Shown: positions 1-11,635 of the stretch, piece after piece
Layout of the letters: each line of letters begins with the position of its first letter
Position numbering within the stretch: position 1 is the stretch's first letter
Origin: Tethya wilhelma
Taxonomy: Eukaryota; Porifera; Demospongiae; Tethyida; Tethyidae
Length of the DNA: 64,000 nucleotides
Reading direction: 5' to 3'
Assembly: GCA_964030475.1 (NCBI GenBank)
Contig: CAXIPT010000001.1
Span: 25,947,741-26,011,740, forward strand
The notes under the pieces: generated by a model
What the model was told of the DNA's origin: nothing
Seen by the model: the letters and a program-made list of their open reading frames with translations, nothing else
Database searches by the model: none
Program-made: the position numbers and the translations under genes

Positions 1-36
<36 letters not shown>

Positions 37-1430
37 ACACCAAAACATGTGACTGCAGTACTTTACAATGGTGGCAATGTGATATAGAGATGAATAGCAT
101 GACAGAGTAGGTTAAAAAAAAAATTTAATAAATAAAAATTATAAGGAGTTAGTTCAAATACAGTGTAGTTCTGAGATGGCAAGGTCGATGGGAGGTTGTG
201 ACTTGGTAGCATGACCACAGCTTGAGCGGGCACCCCTGATACACTGGATGGCTGATCGGAGAAGAGAGAATGTCAGGCGACAGCGAAGCCAAGACATGGT
301 AGATGAGTAAGAGTGGTCCCACTTCATAGCAAGGCACGAGGCAAGCCTTTTGTAGAAAACAGTAGCTTCACTTGCCATGCCCCCAGTGGCTGAGAGAACT
401 AATGGGGTGAAAGAAGCATGCTCGATCTCTCTGACTCTCTGCTCGTATGCCCGCTTCTTCAGTAGCTCGTGCTTGCGGTAGCAGGATGAGAGGCTGGATT
501 GTCGGTTGGAGGGGGCATGAGGGTTGAAGACTCGAACATCAAAGTAGGTTCTCTCATATCGGCCTCCCCAGAAACCGTTGGCAGCAATGTCAAGCCGTGC
601 ACCATCCTGAGCATTTGATGTGGCACCCGTGAGGACTTCACCAGTGATTGGTTGCAATTCAGGCTCAATGCAAACATCACTACAGACTTCAGTAAGAAGA
701 TTGGCCGTCAGATCCCTGATTTCGTTGTGTCTTTAATATGGAGGGGAAGCCACCTTTAGGACAGGAGAGGGCGTGTTCAATAGAAAACTTGGCACCGCAT
801 CCACATGCAGATGGAGTACGTAGGGGTTGCCAGTTATACCGGAGAGCAAGTGCATCATGAAATGCCCCTTTGTGGAGTGCGAAGCCGAACTCTTCAATTG
901 GTTGGGAGGTTAGCCAGGTTGAAGCACCTTTTTCTTGGGCAAGGTCCATGGACCGTTTCAGAGAGTGAGGGAGAGATTCTTTCAGTTGCTCAGATGTTTG
1001 TCTAATTTGCTCTCGTCTCAGTTTGTGTACTTCCTTTTTTGCCTCAAGTTGGTGTGCGACAACTTCGCCGGTATACTGAAAGTCTTGCTGAAGGATTGCT
1101 TCTTTCAAAGCCTCTGTAATCTTGACGGCAGAGAGGAATTCAGCATCAGTGGCTAATGTTGGGTTGGTCAGGGCAATACCTCCTAATCTGGCTGGCAGGG
1201 CTAAGAGATCACGTTCCGTTTCGTTTGGTGGTGGTCTGCCTGTGAGTGCAGGGGTCAGTTTGGTTCTAATGATCAGCTCAAGGGGCCAAAGGCTTGAGCC
1301 AATGCCAGGCATAGTGCGAGTTAGGTAAGTCCACTTGCTGGTCATGCCATGAGTAAAGGCTGCGTGAGCAGCATGAGGTTGGCCGGCTGTGAGCAATGGA
1401 TGGCGGATGAATGTACCCCAGCCGTGACGT
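1..1430 (-). mobile_element. 5'-truncated non-LTR retrotransposon copy with poly(A) tail
   Basis: The window opens with 26 T, which on the minus strand is a 3' poly(A) tail. Upstream of it (minus sense) lie two reading frames that together look like the C-terminal part of a retrotransposon polyprotein. The in-frame coding sense starts at about 1430 just after a stop codon, so the 5' part, including the reverse-transcriptase core, is absent here. 5' truncation plus a poly(A) tail is the usual result of target-primed reverse transcription. No target-site duplication can be checked because the 3' side is the window edge. The insertion lies about 310 bp upstream of the start codon of receptor C. 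Confidence 0.75.
154..1429 (-). pseudogene. Retrotransposon ORF C-terminal part, frameshifted
   Basis: Two open frames join into one protein end. The first (1429 to 689) ends after a CGCG..EH..SC segment, a C-x-C-x7-H-x3-C knuckle of the kind placed before the restriction-like endonuclease of R2-type non-LTR elements. The second (657 to 154) contains GARLDIAANGFW and YFDVRVFNP, possible acidic residues of a PD-(D/E)xK nuclease. The two frames can be joined by removing four bases, TTAA at 733-736. Without that insertion the expected conserved run R-H-N-E-I-R-D follows the G-G-F-P-S segment directly. The copy is therefore dead. Assignment to a clade (R2/CRE-like versus other) is inference; a tree of the missing RT domain would be needed. 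Confidence 0.7.
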
Positions 1431-1439
1431 CACATGTAA

Positions 1440-1740
1440 TTAAGCGCTAATGAATTCCTTAGAGCTTTACGTGAAAAGGACTATTATGCTAACAATGTAA
1501 TGCTGCATTAACATTGGCATGCTTAGTGTTTGAACACTGTACTGATACGTGCAACTGTTCACTTGTTTTTTGTTGTAGCTTTTATGTACGTGTATCACTC
1601 GTGGGTCCACTTAGATGAAACTTTGAACTTGTTACTAAGTCTGTCAGTGGCTTGATGGTCTCGGTGGGTATGTGGCAATTCAATTTGGATCCTCATTCCC
1701 TATCTAACCCTCACTGATTGCAAGTTGGTTGTTGTGAAAC
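1440..1740 (+). promoter_or_regulatory. Presumed promoter and 5' leader of receptor C, shared with 17.7-18.0 kb
   Basis: About 200 bp before the start codon at 1741 is clearly homologous to the sequence before the signal exon at 17998. Shared blocks include a GTGTATC-CTCGTGGG segment, TTGGATGAAACTTTGAACTT-like sequence and CCTCATTCCCTATCTA just before the ATG. Conservation of non-coding leader sequence between paralogs suggests that promoter and first exon were duplicated together. The retrotransposon at 1-1430 ends only 10 bp upstream of this block and may have replaced the distal promoter. No TATA box is obvious. Confidence 0.5.
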
Positions 1741-2024
1741 ATGGCTACTTGTAGAGAAGTTCTGTGGATCTATCTATACATGTACAGTGGACTGCAAACT
1801 ATTCTAGTTGTAAATGGACAAGGTATATATTTATAGTAATAATATTACTAGGTGTATCAATCAAGAGCTTTGCCAAGCAATATAAATTTAGGTATACCTG
1901 TATTAGTAATAGGTACTAAACATAAAAATGATTTTTAGGATTGTGAGTAAGCTATAATCACTAGTCAAGCACGAAATTGGCAGTAATGAAACGGCATATG
2001 ATTATTTCCTTTTTAAATAGTATA

Positions 2025-2106
<82 letters not shown>

Positions 2107-2107
2107 N

Positions 2108-2190
<83 letters not shown>

Positions 2191-2795
2191 GCCAGTGTTC
2201 ACAGTGGACCCACAAAGTCAAACTGTAGACCTAGGAGAAACTGTCACATTAAACTGTAGCTATGCTCAGAACATGACTGCCACTGATGTCACTATTACTT
2301 GGAGTGGACCAGATGGAATAGATGTCTCAAACACAGCTCCTTCAAACGCTAGTGGAGTGTTCACCAGTGTCCTAACACTGACCTCAGTCACTGTGGGCCA
2401 TGCTGGGATGTACCAGTGTTCTGTGTCTGGTGATAATGGACCTGTCCAGTCGATGGAGGCCACTCTCACTGTCAGCTGTGAGTCACTATTGGAGACTAGT
2501 CCTTTAGCTTACGTGTATGAATGTACAAATATAATTATGTGTAATTGTGAAGTCTCATTACTTCAGCTTTATGTGGTTTCTTGTGTGTCTTACTTGCTAT
2601 CCTACAGACTTCACTGTTATGTTTGATATGAGCTCTTACTCTTTCATGGAGAATGCTGGCTCTGCCAATGTTATGGTTGTTGCCATGGCAACAGGAACTC
2701 CAACAGTTGGACTGGTCACTGTTACTAGCTCTGATAGTACAGCTGGTAGGTGGAGACATTTGGCATGGGTGTGCAACTAGGATCATTAATTGCTC

Positions 2796-2849
<54 letters not shown>

Positions 2850-3534
2850 NCTCTCTCTCTCTCTCTCTCTGTAGAAGCTGGTTCTGACTATATTACATTA
2901 AACTCCATGCTGACCTTATCTACAAGTGAAACCCAGAATGTGGCCATACCTATCATAGACAATAACATACTTGAGTTTGATGAGCAGTTCAGTGTGACCC
3001 TGGCTGTGTCTGGTGGTCCAGTAGTGATTGGGTCACCCAGTACTACTGTTGTCACCATAGTGGACAATGAAAGTGAGTGAATCATGAAGGACTTGTTTTT
3101 TAATGAAACTGTGTCACTGTAATTTATTTTATTATAAGCACTGTTTTGTTACGAAAAATAAAATGCATGACATTTTGTGACTTTTTTGTTGACAAACACG
3201 CAATACATGTACATACACGGAGTTAATACCCAGATGAGGTACCCAGATCACACTAGAAACAAGACAAAAAACGTCACATAAGGTCGTAGAATGTCATAAA
3301 ATGTCACTCATTTTATTTTTAACAAGGGCTTATGACACAGTTCCTTTAATATGCCATGTAGATATACCGTAAATCGTGAAATTTTCATGTTAAATTTTCG
3401 TAGCATCGCCGCGTTATGCAGCCCCACCCACTATTTTGCAATTTTTCGTGCGTTTAATTTTCGTAGTCCGCAGCGACTACGAAAATTTAGCGACTACGAA
3501 ATTTTCACGATTTACGGTAGATGGTACTTTATTG

Positions 3535-3624
<90 letters not shown>

Positions 3625-5218
3625 ACACACACACAGTGCCAGTATTCACAGTGGACCCACAAAGCACGACTGTAGACCTAGGAGAGACTGTCACATTGAG
3701 CTGTAGCTACAACAGTGTCACTGATGTCACCATCACTTGGAGTGGACCAGATGGAATAGATGTCTCAAACACAGCTCCTTTAATTAATGGAGTGTTCACC
3801 AGTGTCCTAACACTGACCTCGGTCACTGTGGGCCATGCTGGAATGTACCAGTGCTCTGTGTCTGGTGATAATGGAGCTGTCCAGTCCATGGAGGCTACCC
3901 TCACTGTCAGCTGTGAGTCACTATTCGAGACTAGTCCTTAAATTTACTATGAATGTATAAATGTAATTATGTGTATTGGGGAAGTCTCATTACTTCAACT
4001 ATATTATGGTTTCTTGTGTGTCTTACTTGCTATCCTACAGACTTCACTGTTATGTTTGATATGAGCTCTTACTCTTTCACGGAGAATGCTGGCTCTGCCA
4101 ATGTTATGGTTGTTGTTGTGACAACAGGAAATCCGACAGTTGGACTAGTCGATGTTACTAGCTCTGATGGTACAGCTGGTAGGTGGAGACATTTGCTTGC
4201 ATGGGTGTGCAACTAGGATCATTGCTCTCAACATATCTTTCTTTCTTTCGGTAGAGGCTGGTTCTGACTATGTTGCAGTAAACCCCATGCTGACCTTATC
4301 TACAAGTGGAACCCAGAATGTGGCCATACCTATCATAGATGATAACATACTTGAGTTTGATGAGCAGTTCAGTGTGACCCTGGCTGTGTCTGGTGGTCCA
4401 GTAGTGATTGGGTCACCCAGTACTGCCGATGTCACCATAGTGGACAATGAAAGTGAGTGAATCATGAAGGACTTGTTTTTTAATATGCCATGTAGATAGA
4501 CAGATGATGGTACTTTATTGGCAGAGAATTTACGCATATACACTTACGCACACACACATATGCACAGTGCCAGAATTTATAACGGACCCTCAAAGCCGGA
4601 CTGTGGACCTAGGAGAGACTAATGTCACACTCAGCTGCGACTATGATTCTCGGAATGTGACTGCCACTGATGTCACCATCGCTTGGACTGGACCAGATGG
4701 AATAGATGTCTCAAACACAGTTATTTCTAACACTATTGGTCCAGGAGTGTTCACTAGTGTCTTAACACTGACCTCGGTCACTGTGGGCCATGCTGGGATG
4801 TACCAGTGTTCTGTGTCAGGTGATAATGGAGCTGTCCAGTCAATGGAGGCCACCCTCACTGTCAGCTGTGAGTCAATGCAATGCTCCACCTGGTAGTTAG
4901 TCCGTCTGTTCATTCAATAATAACTTTTATCAATAATTATTAGTCGTGAAAAACCAGTAGCTATTAATTTGTAATAATACTGATTGTAAGGTAACCTAGT
5001 TACATTGCAGTTAGTTATAAGAGTAACCCTAGTTACTGTGATATTGTGTAAATCTGTCAAATTCCCATTCTACTGAGTGTGATTGGCGATTTAATTTCGC
5101 ACACTGCATTGTGCATGCGTGTGCAAGTGAGTAAAAACAGTTTGACGATTTTTTATTTAATGTTTTGAAGAAAAATTTGCCAAATTTAATTCTCGCCTTG
5201 TTTATCTTGCTAATTTAT

Positions 5219-5251
<33 letters not shown>

Positions 5252-7206
5252 GTCTCAGTTGCGGCTCCTCTTGTCTACTTTGCTGATGGTGACATTCCAA
5301 TCCTCAATGGTCTCTATGTTGCTGACGTTGATGGTCCACTACCAGTGACCCTCATCAAGTGTGTCATCGTAGCTGTCCCTGGCATCTCTCGTGGTGAACT
5401 GGTAGTGACCTACCCTGATGGGACCAATGACACTGTAGCTACCTCAGACAACCCAGGGGGAGAGCAGAAGGTCACTCTCTCTGTGAATGTGACTGATTCC
5501 ATGTTGGAACAGAGTGGGACCAGGTATGATTGCACAGGGACCAACGTCTTTGGTGACGGGAGCAACACTGTGGTGTTGGTGGTACGAGGTAGGTGGGCAT
5601 CAATTAGAGTGTTTTGTTATTTGTTAGCAAGATTCTGTATTCTATTTAATGCACACCATTCAAAATATTTATTGGAACTATACATATATGTAGTGTACTA
5701 GATTGAGAAAATTCTCTTCATACGTATGGTAGTACTATGACGTATAGTAGGAATGGGCCGACTAGAGAGCTTTAAAACTTAGTGTATAAATTCATGTACT
5801 AGCTACAATGCAGCCATCTTTGTGGGTAAAGTTCAAAGGTCATTAACCCACGTTGCATTATTATGTGCATGCGCATTAGCCTAACCAGTCTCTGATAGTC
5901 TCCACACTGAAGTGTTGAAAAAAGTGGATGAACAAGTAGTAAAAATTTCAAAAAATAAGTGGTGTAGGAATGGGGAATGCAGTAAAAAGTATTGGAACAA
6001 GGAATGTCTCAATTTCGGCACATGACTACTTCATTTTTTATGCCCAACTCTTGGCTGGCTCTCCAGTTTAAGTTGCCTGACTGTTATATTTTACTCCACT
6101 GCTTAGCCACTGATTAGTAGGGATTTGAACCAATGCAGCAGGCATTTTTGTGCAGTCATTACATTTACGACACTGAGGCCGTCCATATGAGGGAGGCAAT
6201 AATAAAAATGAAGTAGTCATGTGCCGAAATTGAGACATTCCTTGTTCCAACTTTTTACTGCATTGCCCATTCCTACACCACTTATTTTTTGAAATTTTTA
6301 CTACTTGTATAAATTTATATGCCAAATTAAAGCTTATCTACTAATTGTCAAAAAAATGTTATACAGATGTTCCTGATTCTGTGAACCACACTAACAGCGT
6401 GTTGGATATAACCAGTCTTGTTACTGTCACCATAACATGGGACACACCCAATAGCAACAACGATGGCATCACTGGCTACAGAGTCACTCTCGTTGCTACC
6501 AATGGTGGTAATAGACTGTTTGATAACGATGACTTGCCGTTCAATTCTGGATCTGACCACTCATATAGTTTTAGCATGCCTGAGACTGGAAGGACATCAC
6601 TGACTGTGACTGGTCTCACTCCAGGTGAACGTTACAGTTTGACAGTTAGAGCTATGAATAGTCTGGGGCCCAGCAGAGATCTAGAAGGCACTGAGGTCTT
6701 TATGTTTGATGCAGCTACTCTTGGTAAGATGGTCAACAGCTAACTGCATGTGGTTATTGTACTCTCAATTGCTGCGTGACATGGTTGTACACTAACAGTC
6801 TAGCACGCTATTCACACACACAAACTCAAATTATAGTTGCATGACCCTTAAGTGAGTGGCACTGGATGAATGGCCGAGTGTTGCATACCTTTCACGGATT
6901 TCTCTACTCAAACATTTTTGCATTCAAACTTTCGCTTGAGCTGTGCCAGCCCATACGCAAATACATTACAGAGAATTTTGTGGATAAAACCTTTCACGGA
7001 TGGATCATGATCCGCAAAAAATGCAAAAAGTGCAACTACATGTAGTTTGTTTGCCATTGATCCCCTCTTACCCTAGCTTACCGGATCTATTGTCACCTCT
7101 ACTCAGATGGTTGACAGCTATATATAGCTGTGGTTATATTGTACTCTCAATTGCTGCATGAGATATTAGGTGTTGATTTGTATACTAACAATATATACTA
7201 GTTGCT

Positions 7207-7260
<54 letters not shown>

Positions 7261-9333
7261 CCAGCTCAATCTCAGCCAGTGGGACTAGCTCCAACCATCA
7301 CAACTGACACTGGTCTTGTTCTCTCGTGGACCCTACCACCTCTAGCCCTCCCTGATGATGTCACGGTCGATCAGTTCCAACTACGTGTGGATAGAGAAGG
7401 AGGGGGAGGGAATAACGAAGCTTTCACAGTGACCCCTGACTTTACCGATGGTAGGGGGTCCCTCCAGGCGGCAGGTGTCAGTGGTCTTGATCCCTCAAAC
7501 ACGTACACAGCAACACTGTTTGCTGAGTACTCTGCTCCTGGTTTCACCAGTCCAACGGTCAGAATGGATTTTACCACTCTCACTGCAATGGAAGGTATGC
7601 ATTCATTGCTATCTCTCTCTTTCTCACTCACTCATTTTGGCTAAAGTTTAAGGTTTTGGTTTGTGTATATTGTATATATGAATAATGAGGGTAAAAATTG
7701 ATGGTGTATGGAATTAGTGTAAAAATAAATAAAATATTGATGAATTTAGGCTTGATATTGTACATAGCAATAAATAATTTATTACATGTACTCTCTCCAT
7801 AACTTTAATTTTACAGATGTTCACACACCCACACACACACACTCACTCCAGCTGCCACGCCTGTCACAAATGACACCCCTCCCCCTCCCACTACAAACAC
7901 CACAGATGCTCTAGTCATCTCATGGCCACCAGCTACAAACCAAGACTTTCTGACTCAATATCAAGTTGAATTCTCCATCACTGATGTCTCTGATAGAAGG
8001 AGGCGCAGACAAGCCACCATGTCTCCTTTGAGAGTTGATGGTTCTACTCCCAGTGCCACCATCAATAACCCTGAGCCTTACTCCAACTATAGCTTTGATA
8101 TCTCCTCTGTCTACCAGCCCCCAGGCAGTGATGAGGTCATACAGCCACTGCTGCCAACATTCACCTTCGTATCAGCTGAAGGATGTGAGTATATGAACTT
8201 TTTATGTACACTTAGTTCCCAGTTTAATTTATGCCCACCTTTCCATGTACCCACAGTTTCAAGCTCTCCCAGGAATCTTCGTGTTACTGAGAGAGGCATT
8301 CGTACTCTCACTTTCACTTGGCTGGAGCCATTTGATCTGAATGGTGTTCTACATAGCTATACCATCACTATTGTGGTACGTGTAGCTATTGTTAGTGTCA
8401 TACAACAGATTTGATGTATTGATTTCTCTCTCCCTCATAGCCTGCCTCACCTGGTGATGTTGGAGGTGCTAGACCTGAGGCACTCACAACCACAGATACC
8501 TCCAAACAGTTCATTGGTCTTCCTGCCAACACTCAGTACACTGCTACTGTCAGAGCTCTGACCAATGGAGGCAGAAACCAAGGAGCAACGACCTCAGCAA
8601 CAGGCACCACTGACTTTGGAGGTGTGTGACTGTTTCACTCACTACTGTGCACAGTGTTGTACTTATGCACACACTTCCCCCACTCAGTGGTCCAACCTGT
8701 CATCTCTGGCATCACTCTAGTTGCTAACAATCGTCTCAGAGTTGTCATCAATCCCTTCAGCTCTGAGGATGGAGCTCTCAGTCACTTCTTCGTGGTTGTC
8801 TCTCGCTCTCCCCTCACCTCTGAACAGACTAGCTCCATAACAACCTCCTCCCTGCAACCTTATGACTCTGATGGAACCAATGGGTATGCTGTACACACAT
8901 GAAATGCAGACTAAAACTGCATGGTAACTGCAAAACAATAAAGGAGAAAGGTTCAAACTGCTTCCTAAAAAAAATTACTCACTGATGGTGTTTATTTTGA
9001 GCATTTAAGAAAACTGAGTATTTGTATCTAATGGTATAATTCAGTTTCAGGTTCTATAGACCGAATTATGACAATGTCCTCCCCTTACAGTGTCTATGTG
9101 GTGTATGCTGGTGCCCCCCTCACCTCTCAATTCACCTTTGATATTGGCACAGGCTCCCCCTTAACCATTCAGGGGGTCTCCTATCCAAACCCCCAACTTG
9201 AACAACGAAGAACCTACTATGTCTTTGTTCGTCTCTTCTCAGGCATTGATGTAAGTTGAGAGCATCACCTAGCAACAGTTGTCAGTGGCCAGCTGAGTGT
9301 GTCTCACTGTGTTTAGCTGAAGACATCTTAGTG

Positions 9334-9403
<70 letters not shown>

Positions 9404-10591
9404 NTGCACTGAGCTACTGGGATTAATGGATAGATTAAAATTCAGATAATAAAATTTAATTGACTACATAATTATCATTACACTTCTGATCTCTCTATAG
9501 GCAACAAGATTTAGTGACAGTCGGGTTCTATTTGGTAATGTCTCTTCCTTCAATTTCGTGCACAGTTGTTTGCATGAAATTAATCATAATTATTATAATA
9601 CAACATGGCTAATTCTTTTTGATGGGTGGTGGTTGTGGGTGAGGAGAGAATATATTTTTGTCAGTCACAGTTTTGAAACTCACCTGAAAGGCATAAAGGA
9701 ATAATGTAGAGGCATGACTATTAATGCTCGTTATTATGTTATAATACTATGCTGAAGTACTGTGCAAAAGTTATAGTGCATAATTATGAACGATATGATG
9801 AAATGTATAATATGCAGCAATAGCCTATAATTTTTGGAAGCAGGTAAACAAATGCTATGTAATATAATTATGCATGAAGGAATTAATACTGCACTTAGTA
9901 CAATAATTGTAATGCTAATTCTCCTTTATAACTTGCAGGCATACCAATGACAAGTAACTTTAATATTGGAGGAGTAGTGGGTGCAGCTGTTGCTATACTT
10001 ATTGTAGTAGTGCTCCTTGTAGTGATTATAGTGATTGTAATGGTGTGCATCTGCAGGAGATATCGGAGGACTGAGACCTACAGGTATATAAAATTATAAT
10101 ATTATTCAAGGGTGATTGAGTCTAATATAGTAACTGATGATTTGATGACCTCTGCATGTGCATACACTGCATGTTATTCTGTAAGTCTTGAAAGGAACAA
10201 TGTCATAATCATTTGCTATTGATGTTGCAGTACTCAAGATTCTCCTGGACCTGAATTTGCCATGTTTGCTAACAGATCATATGGTCCAATGAAGCCATCA
10301 TCAATTGTAAAGGCAACGGAACTAGAACATGCTCGCAATGAGACTGAGATTCATACCTATGAGGAGATACCAGGTGCTATGCCACGTGCAACTGCTGAGA
10401 ATGAGAAGATTGAGCTTGCTGGAAATGTATCCTATGCTCCAGTACACAGTACCACGGCCAGTGTAAATGGTGGTGATGTAACTTACGCTGAGATCACAGA
10501 AACAACTCTTGGAGCTGAGATCAGAGAAACAGCTGTTGAAGTTGCTACCTCCGATCAATGGAAATCCAATTATGATGATGAGTGGCAGTAA
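1741..10591 (+). CDS. Receptor C: Ig/Calx-beta/FN3 single-pass receptor with ITIM-like tail
   Basis: Nineteen exons join in frame to about 1387 residues. Exons: 1741-1822, 2190-2477, 2608-2745, 2875-3072, 3637-3912, 4041-4178, 4255-4452, 4568-4867, 5259-5588, 6367-6723, 7265-7594, 7852-8184, 8257-8375, 8441-8621, 8688-8883, 9091-9250, 9501-9534, 9939-10083, 10231-10591. Order: signal peptide 1-27; Ig 28-123; Calx-beta 124-235; Ig 236-327; Calx-beta 328-439; Ig 440-539; Ig-like 540-649; about five FN3-type units 650-1219; transmembrane helix 1220-1267 ending CICRRYRR; tail 1268-1387. The tail holds SYGPM, TYEEI, NVSYAPV and DVTYAEI; the last two fit the ITIM consensus V-x-Y-x-x-V/I. A run of five Arg sits near residue 927 and could be a furin-type site. 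Most exons are phase 1-1. Ligand and function are unknown; a cell-surface recognition receptor is inferred. The start of exon 16 (9091 versus about 9052) is the weakest splice call. Confidence 0.85.
2032..2188 (+). repeat. (CA)n microsatellite ending in a splice acceptor
   Basis: About 155 bp of CA dinucleotides, with one n at 2107, run directly into the AG that precedes the first Ig exon of receptor C. There is no separate polypyrimidine tract, so the repeat is itself the 3' end of the intron. Length in the true genome is uncertain because of the n. Confidence 0.95.
2802..2870 (+). repeat. (CT)n microsatellite forming a polypyrimidine tract
   Basis: CT dinucleotides, with one n at 2850, end in GTAG at the acceptor of the second Calx-beta half-exon (2875). 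The repeat serves as the polypyrimidine tract of that intron. Confidence 0.95.
3365..3519. repeat. Small fold-back element with TACCGTAAATCGTGAAATTTTC arms
   Basis: The first ~22 bases are the reverse complement of the last ~22. The internal part repeats TTTTCGTAG-type motifs in both orientations. This looks like a MITE-type fossil lying in the intron just before the second Ig exon of receptor C. Related A/T-rich motifs occur near 25.4-25.8 kb. Confidence 0.65.
3537..3634 (+). repeat. (CA)n microsatellite ending in a splice acceptor
   Basis: About 98 bp of CA (with one CATA interruption) runs straight into CACACAG, the acceptor of the Ig exon at 3637, exactly as at the paralogous exon 2190. 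Confidence 0.95.
5219..5250 (+). repeat. (CT)n tract before the fourth Ig-like exon
   Basis: CT-rich run ending in CTCTGTCTCAG, the acceptor for exon 5259-5588 of receptor C. Confidence 0.85.
5932..6308. mobile_element. MITE with ~105 bp terminal inverted repeats
   Basis: The left arm 5932-6036 and right arm 6204-6308 are near-perfect reverse complements, starting ACAAGTAGTAAAAATTTC. The ~165 bp middle has no coding sequence. It sits in the intron between the fourth Ig-like exon and the first FN3 exon of receptor C. A diverged member of the same family lies at 10684-11020, sharing the TATTGGAACAAG..ATGTCTCAAT and CATGACTACTTCATTTTT blocks. A non-autonomous DNA transposon is the simplest reading; no clear target-site duplication was found by eye. 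Confidence 0.8.
7211..7258 (+). repeat. (CA)n microsatellite before an FN3 exon
   Basis: About 48 bp of CA directly precedes CTCCAG, the acceptor of exon 7265-7594 in receptor C. Confidence 0.95.
9342..9403 (+). repeat. (GT)n microsatellite in an intron of receptor C
   Basis: About 60 bp of GT with an n at 9404 marking an unresolved end. It lies about 90 bp downstream of the donor at 9251. Confidence 0.95.
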
Positions 10592-10683
10592 AATTGATTC
10601 ATGATAATAACCTGCATGCAGTTGCAGTGTATTCAACAAACTGTTTTCTTATTCAGTGATCTACAAGTAGTATTATTTTATAA

Positions 10684-11020
10684 AAATAAACTGTGTAGGA
10701 CTGGGTAGTGCTGTACAAAGTATTGGAACAAGACATGTCTCAATCACAGCACATGACTACTTCATTTTTATTTTTGATTCCTCATAATAATTATTATTGT
10801 ATTATCAGTTGTAAATCTGTACATGCATGCATAGCTTAATTATTAATGGCTCACTGCTAATCACTGCAGTCAAGGAAAGTATAGCAGGCCGCTGAGGATT
10901 AGATTGCTGGTCAAGACTTGGGAATAAAATGAAGTAGTCAGGCATGTGAAATTGAGACATGTTTTCAGTGTTCCAATACTTTTTACAGCACTGCCCATTC
11001 CTACATCTCTTATTTTTTTT
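10684..11020. mobile_element. MITE, diverged relative of the element at 5932-6308
   Basis: Inverted arms at about 10684-10770 and 10925-11016 share the CTGTGTAGGA..GTATTGGAACA..CATGACTACTTCATTTT pattern with the intronic MITE at 5.9 kb, but with more mismatches. It lies between receptor C and receptor D and fills most of that interval. Confidence 0.7.
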
Positions 11021-11165
11021 ATTTTAAAATAAATCTCTACACCTTGCAGACTTGGTCTGACTTGATCTTGTCCAGCTGCACTCTGATTGCGCGAAATATC
11101 GAAACTTGATGATGATCGTGGAGGTGTACGCGTACGTGTACGTACGTACGTACAACGTGATGATG

Positions 11166-11551
11166 TCAATCAATCAATATTCATCGTAAAGCCCAAGTGG
11201 ACACGTGTACACAAAGGAATATACAAATAAAAAGGACATAGGCACCGAGTACTCAAAGACATACATGTACATTACAACAACTGAGAGGACAACCTCACTG
11301 CTGGGTGAGATAAAAAGACTTGAAAGTAAAACAGAACTTGACTGTAAAATCTAACTCAGTAACAGCTGACAAAAAAAACTCATACTGCACAGAAGTCTTG
11401 AATGTACCAAAATACATAAGATCCTAGATAAAAATTCTGCTGAATTTAGGTAGAATGTCAATTTGTGAGTTACTCAGCATGTTGAGAATGTCAGATCTTT
11501 TGCGCATGCGCGCGCGCCTAGACAATATGTCCACTTGGGCTTTACGATGAA

Positions 11552-11586
<35 letters not shown>
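11166..11586. mobile_element. Fold-back element with ~38 bp inverted ends just upstream of receptor D
   Basis: TCAATCAATATTCATCGTAA..CCCAAGTGGACA at 11166-11203 returns in reverse complement at 11528-11575, followed by extra (ATTG)n units. Its right end is 50 bp before the ATG of receptor D, and a GCGCATGCGC motif lies inside it at 11502-11511. The receptor's proximal promoter may therefore be partly element-derived. Confidence 0.6.
11501..11511. promoter_or_regulatory. NRF-1-like palindrome upstream of receptor D
   Basis: TGCGCATGCGC lies 125 bp before the start codon at 11636. The same palindrome occurs upstream of several other receptor signal exons in the window. NRF-1 binds YGCGCAYGCGCR in animals; use of the site here is inferred. 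Confidence 0.4.
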
Positions 11587-11635
11587 GTCTCAGTTTGGAA
11601 ATTCCCCACCCCCTCACTAATTTGTTGTTGACAAC

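Noticed and set aside
1961..2228. Open frames of alternating Cys-Val or His-Thr residues
   Set aside because: Translations of the CA/GT microsatellite; the same applies near 3.5, 50.6 and 56.2 kb.
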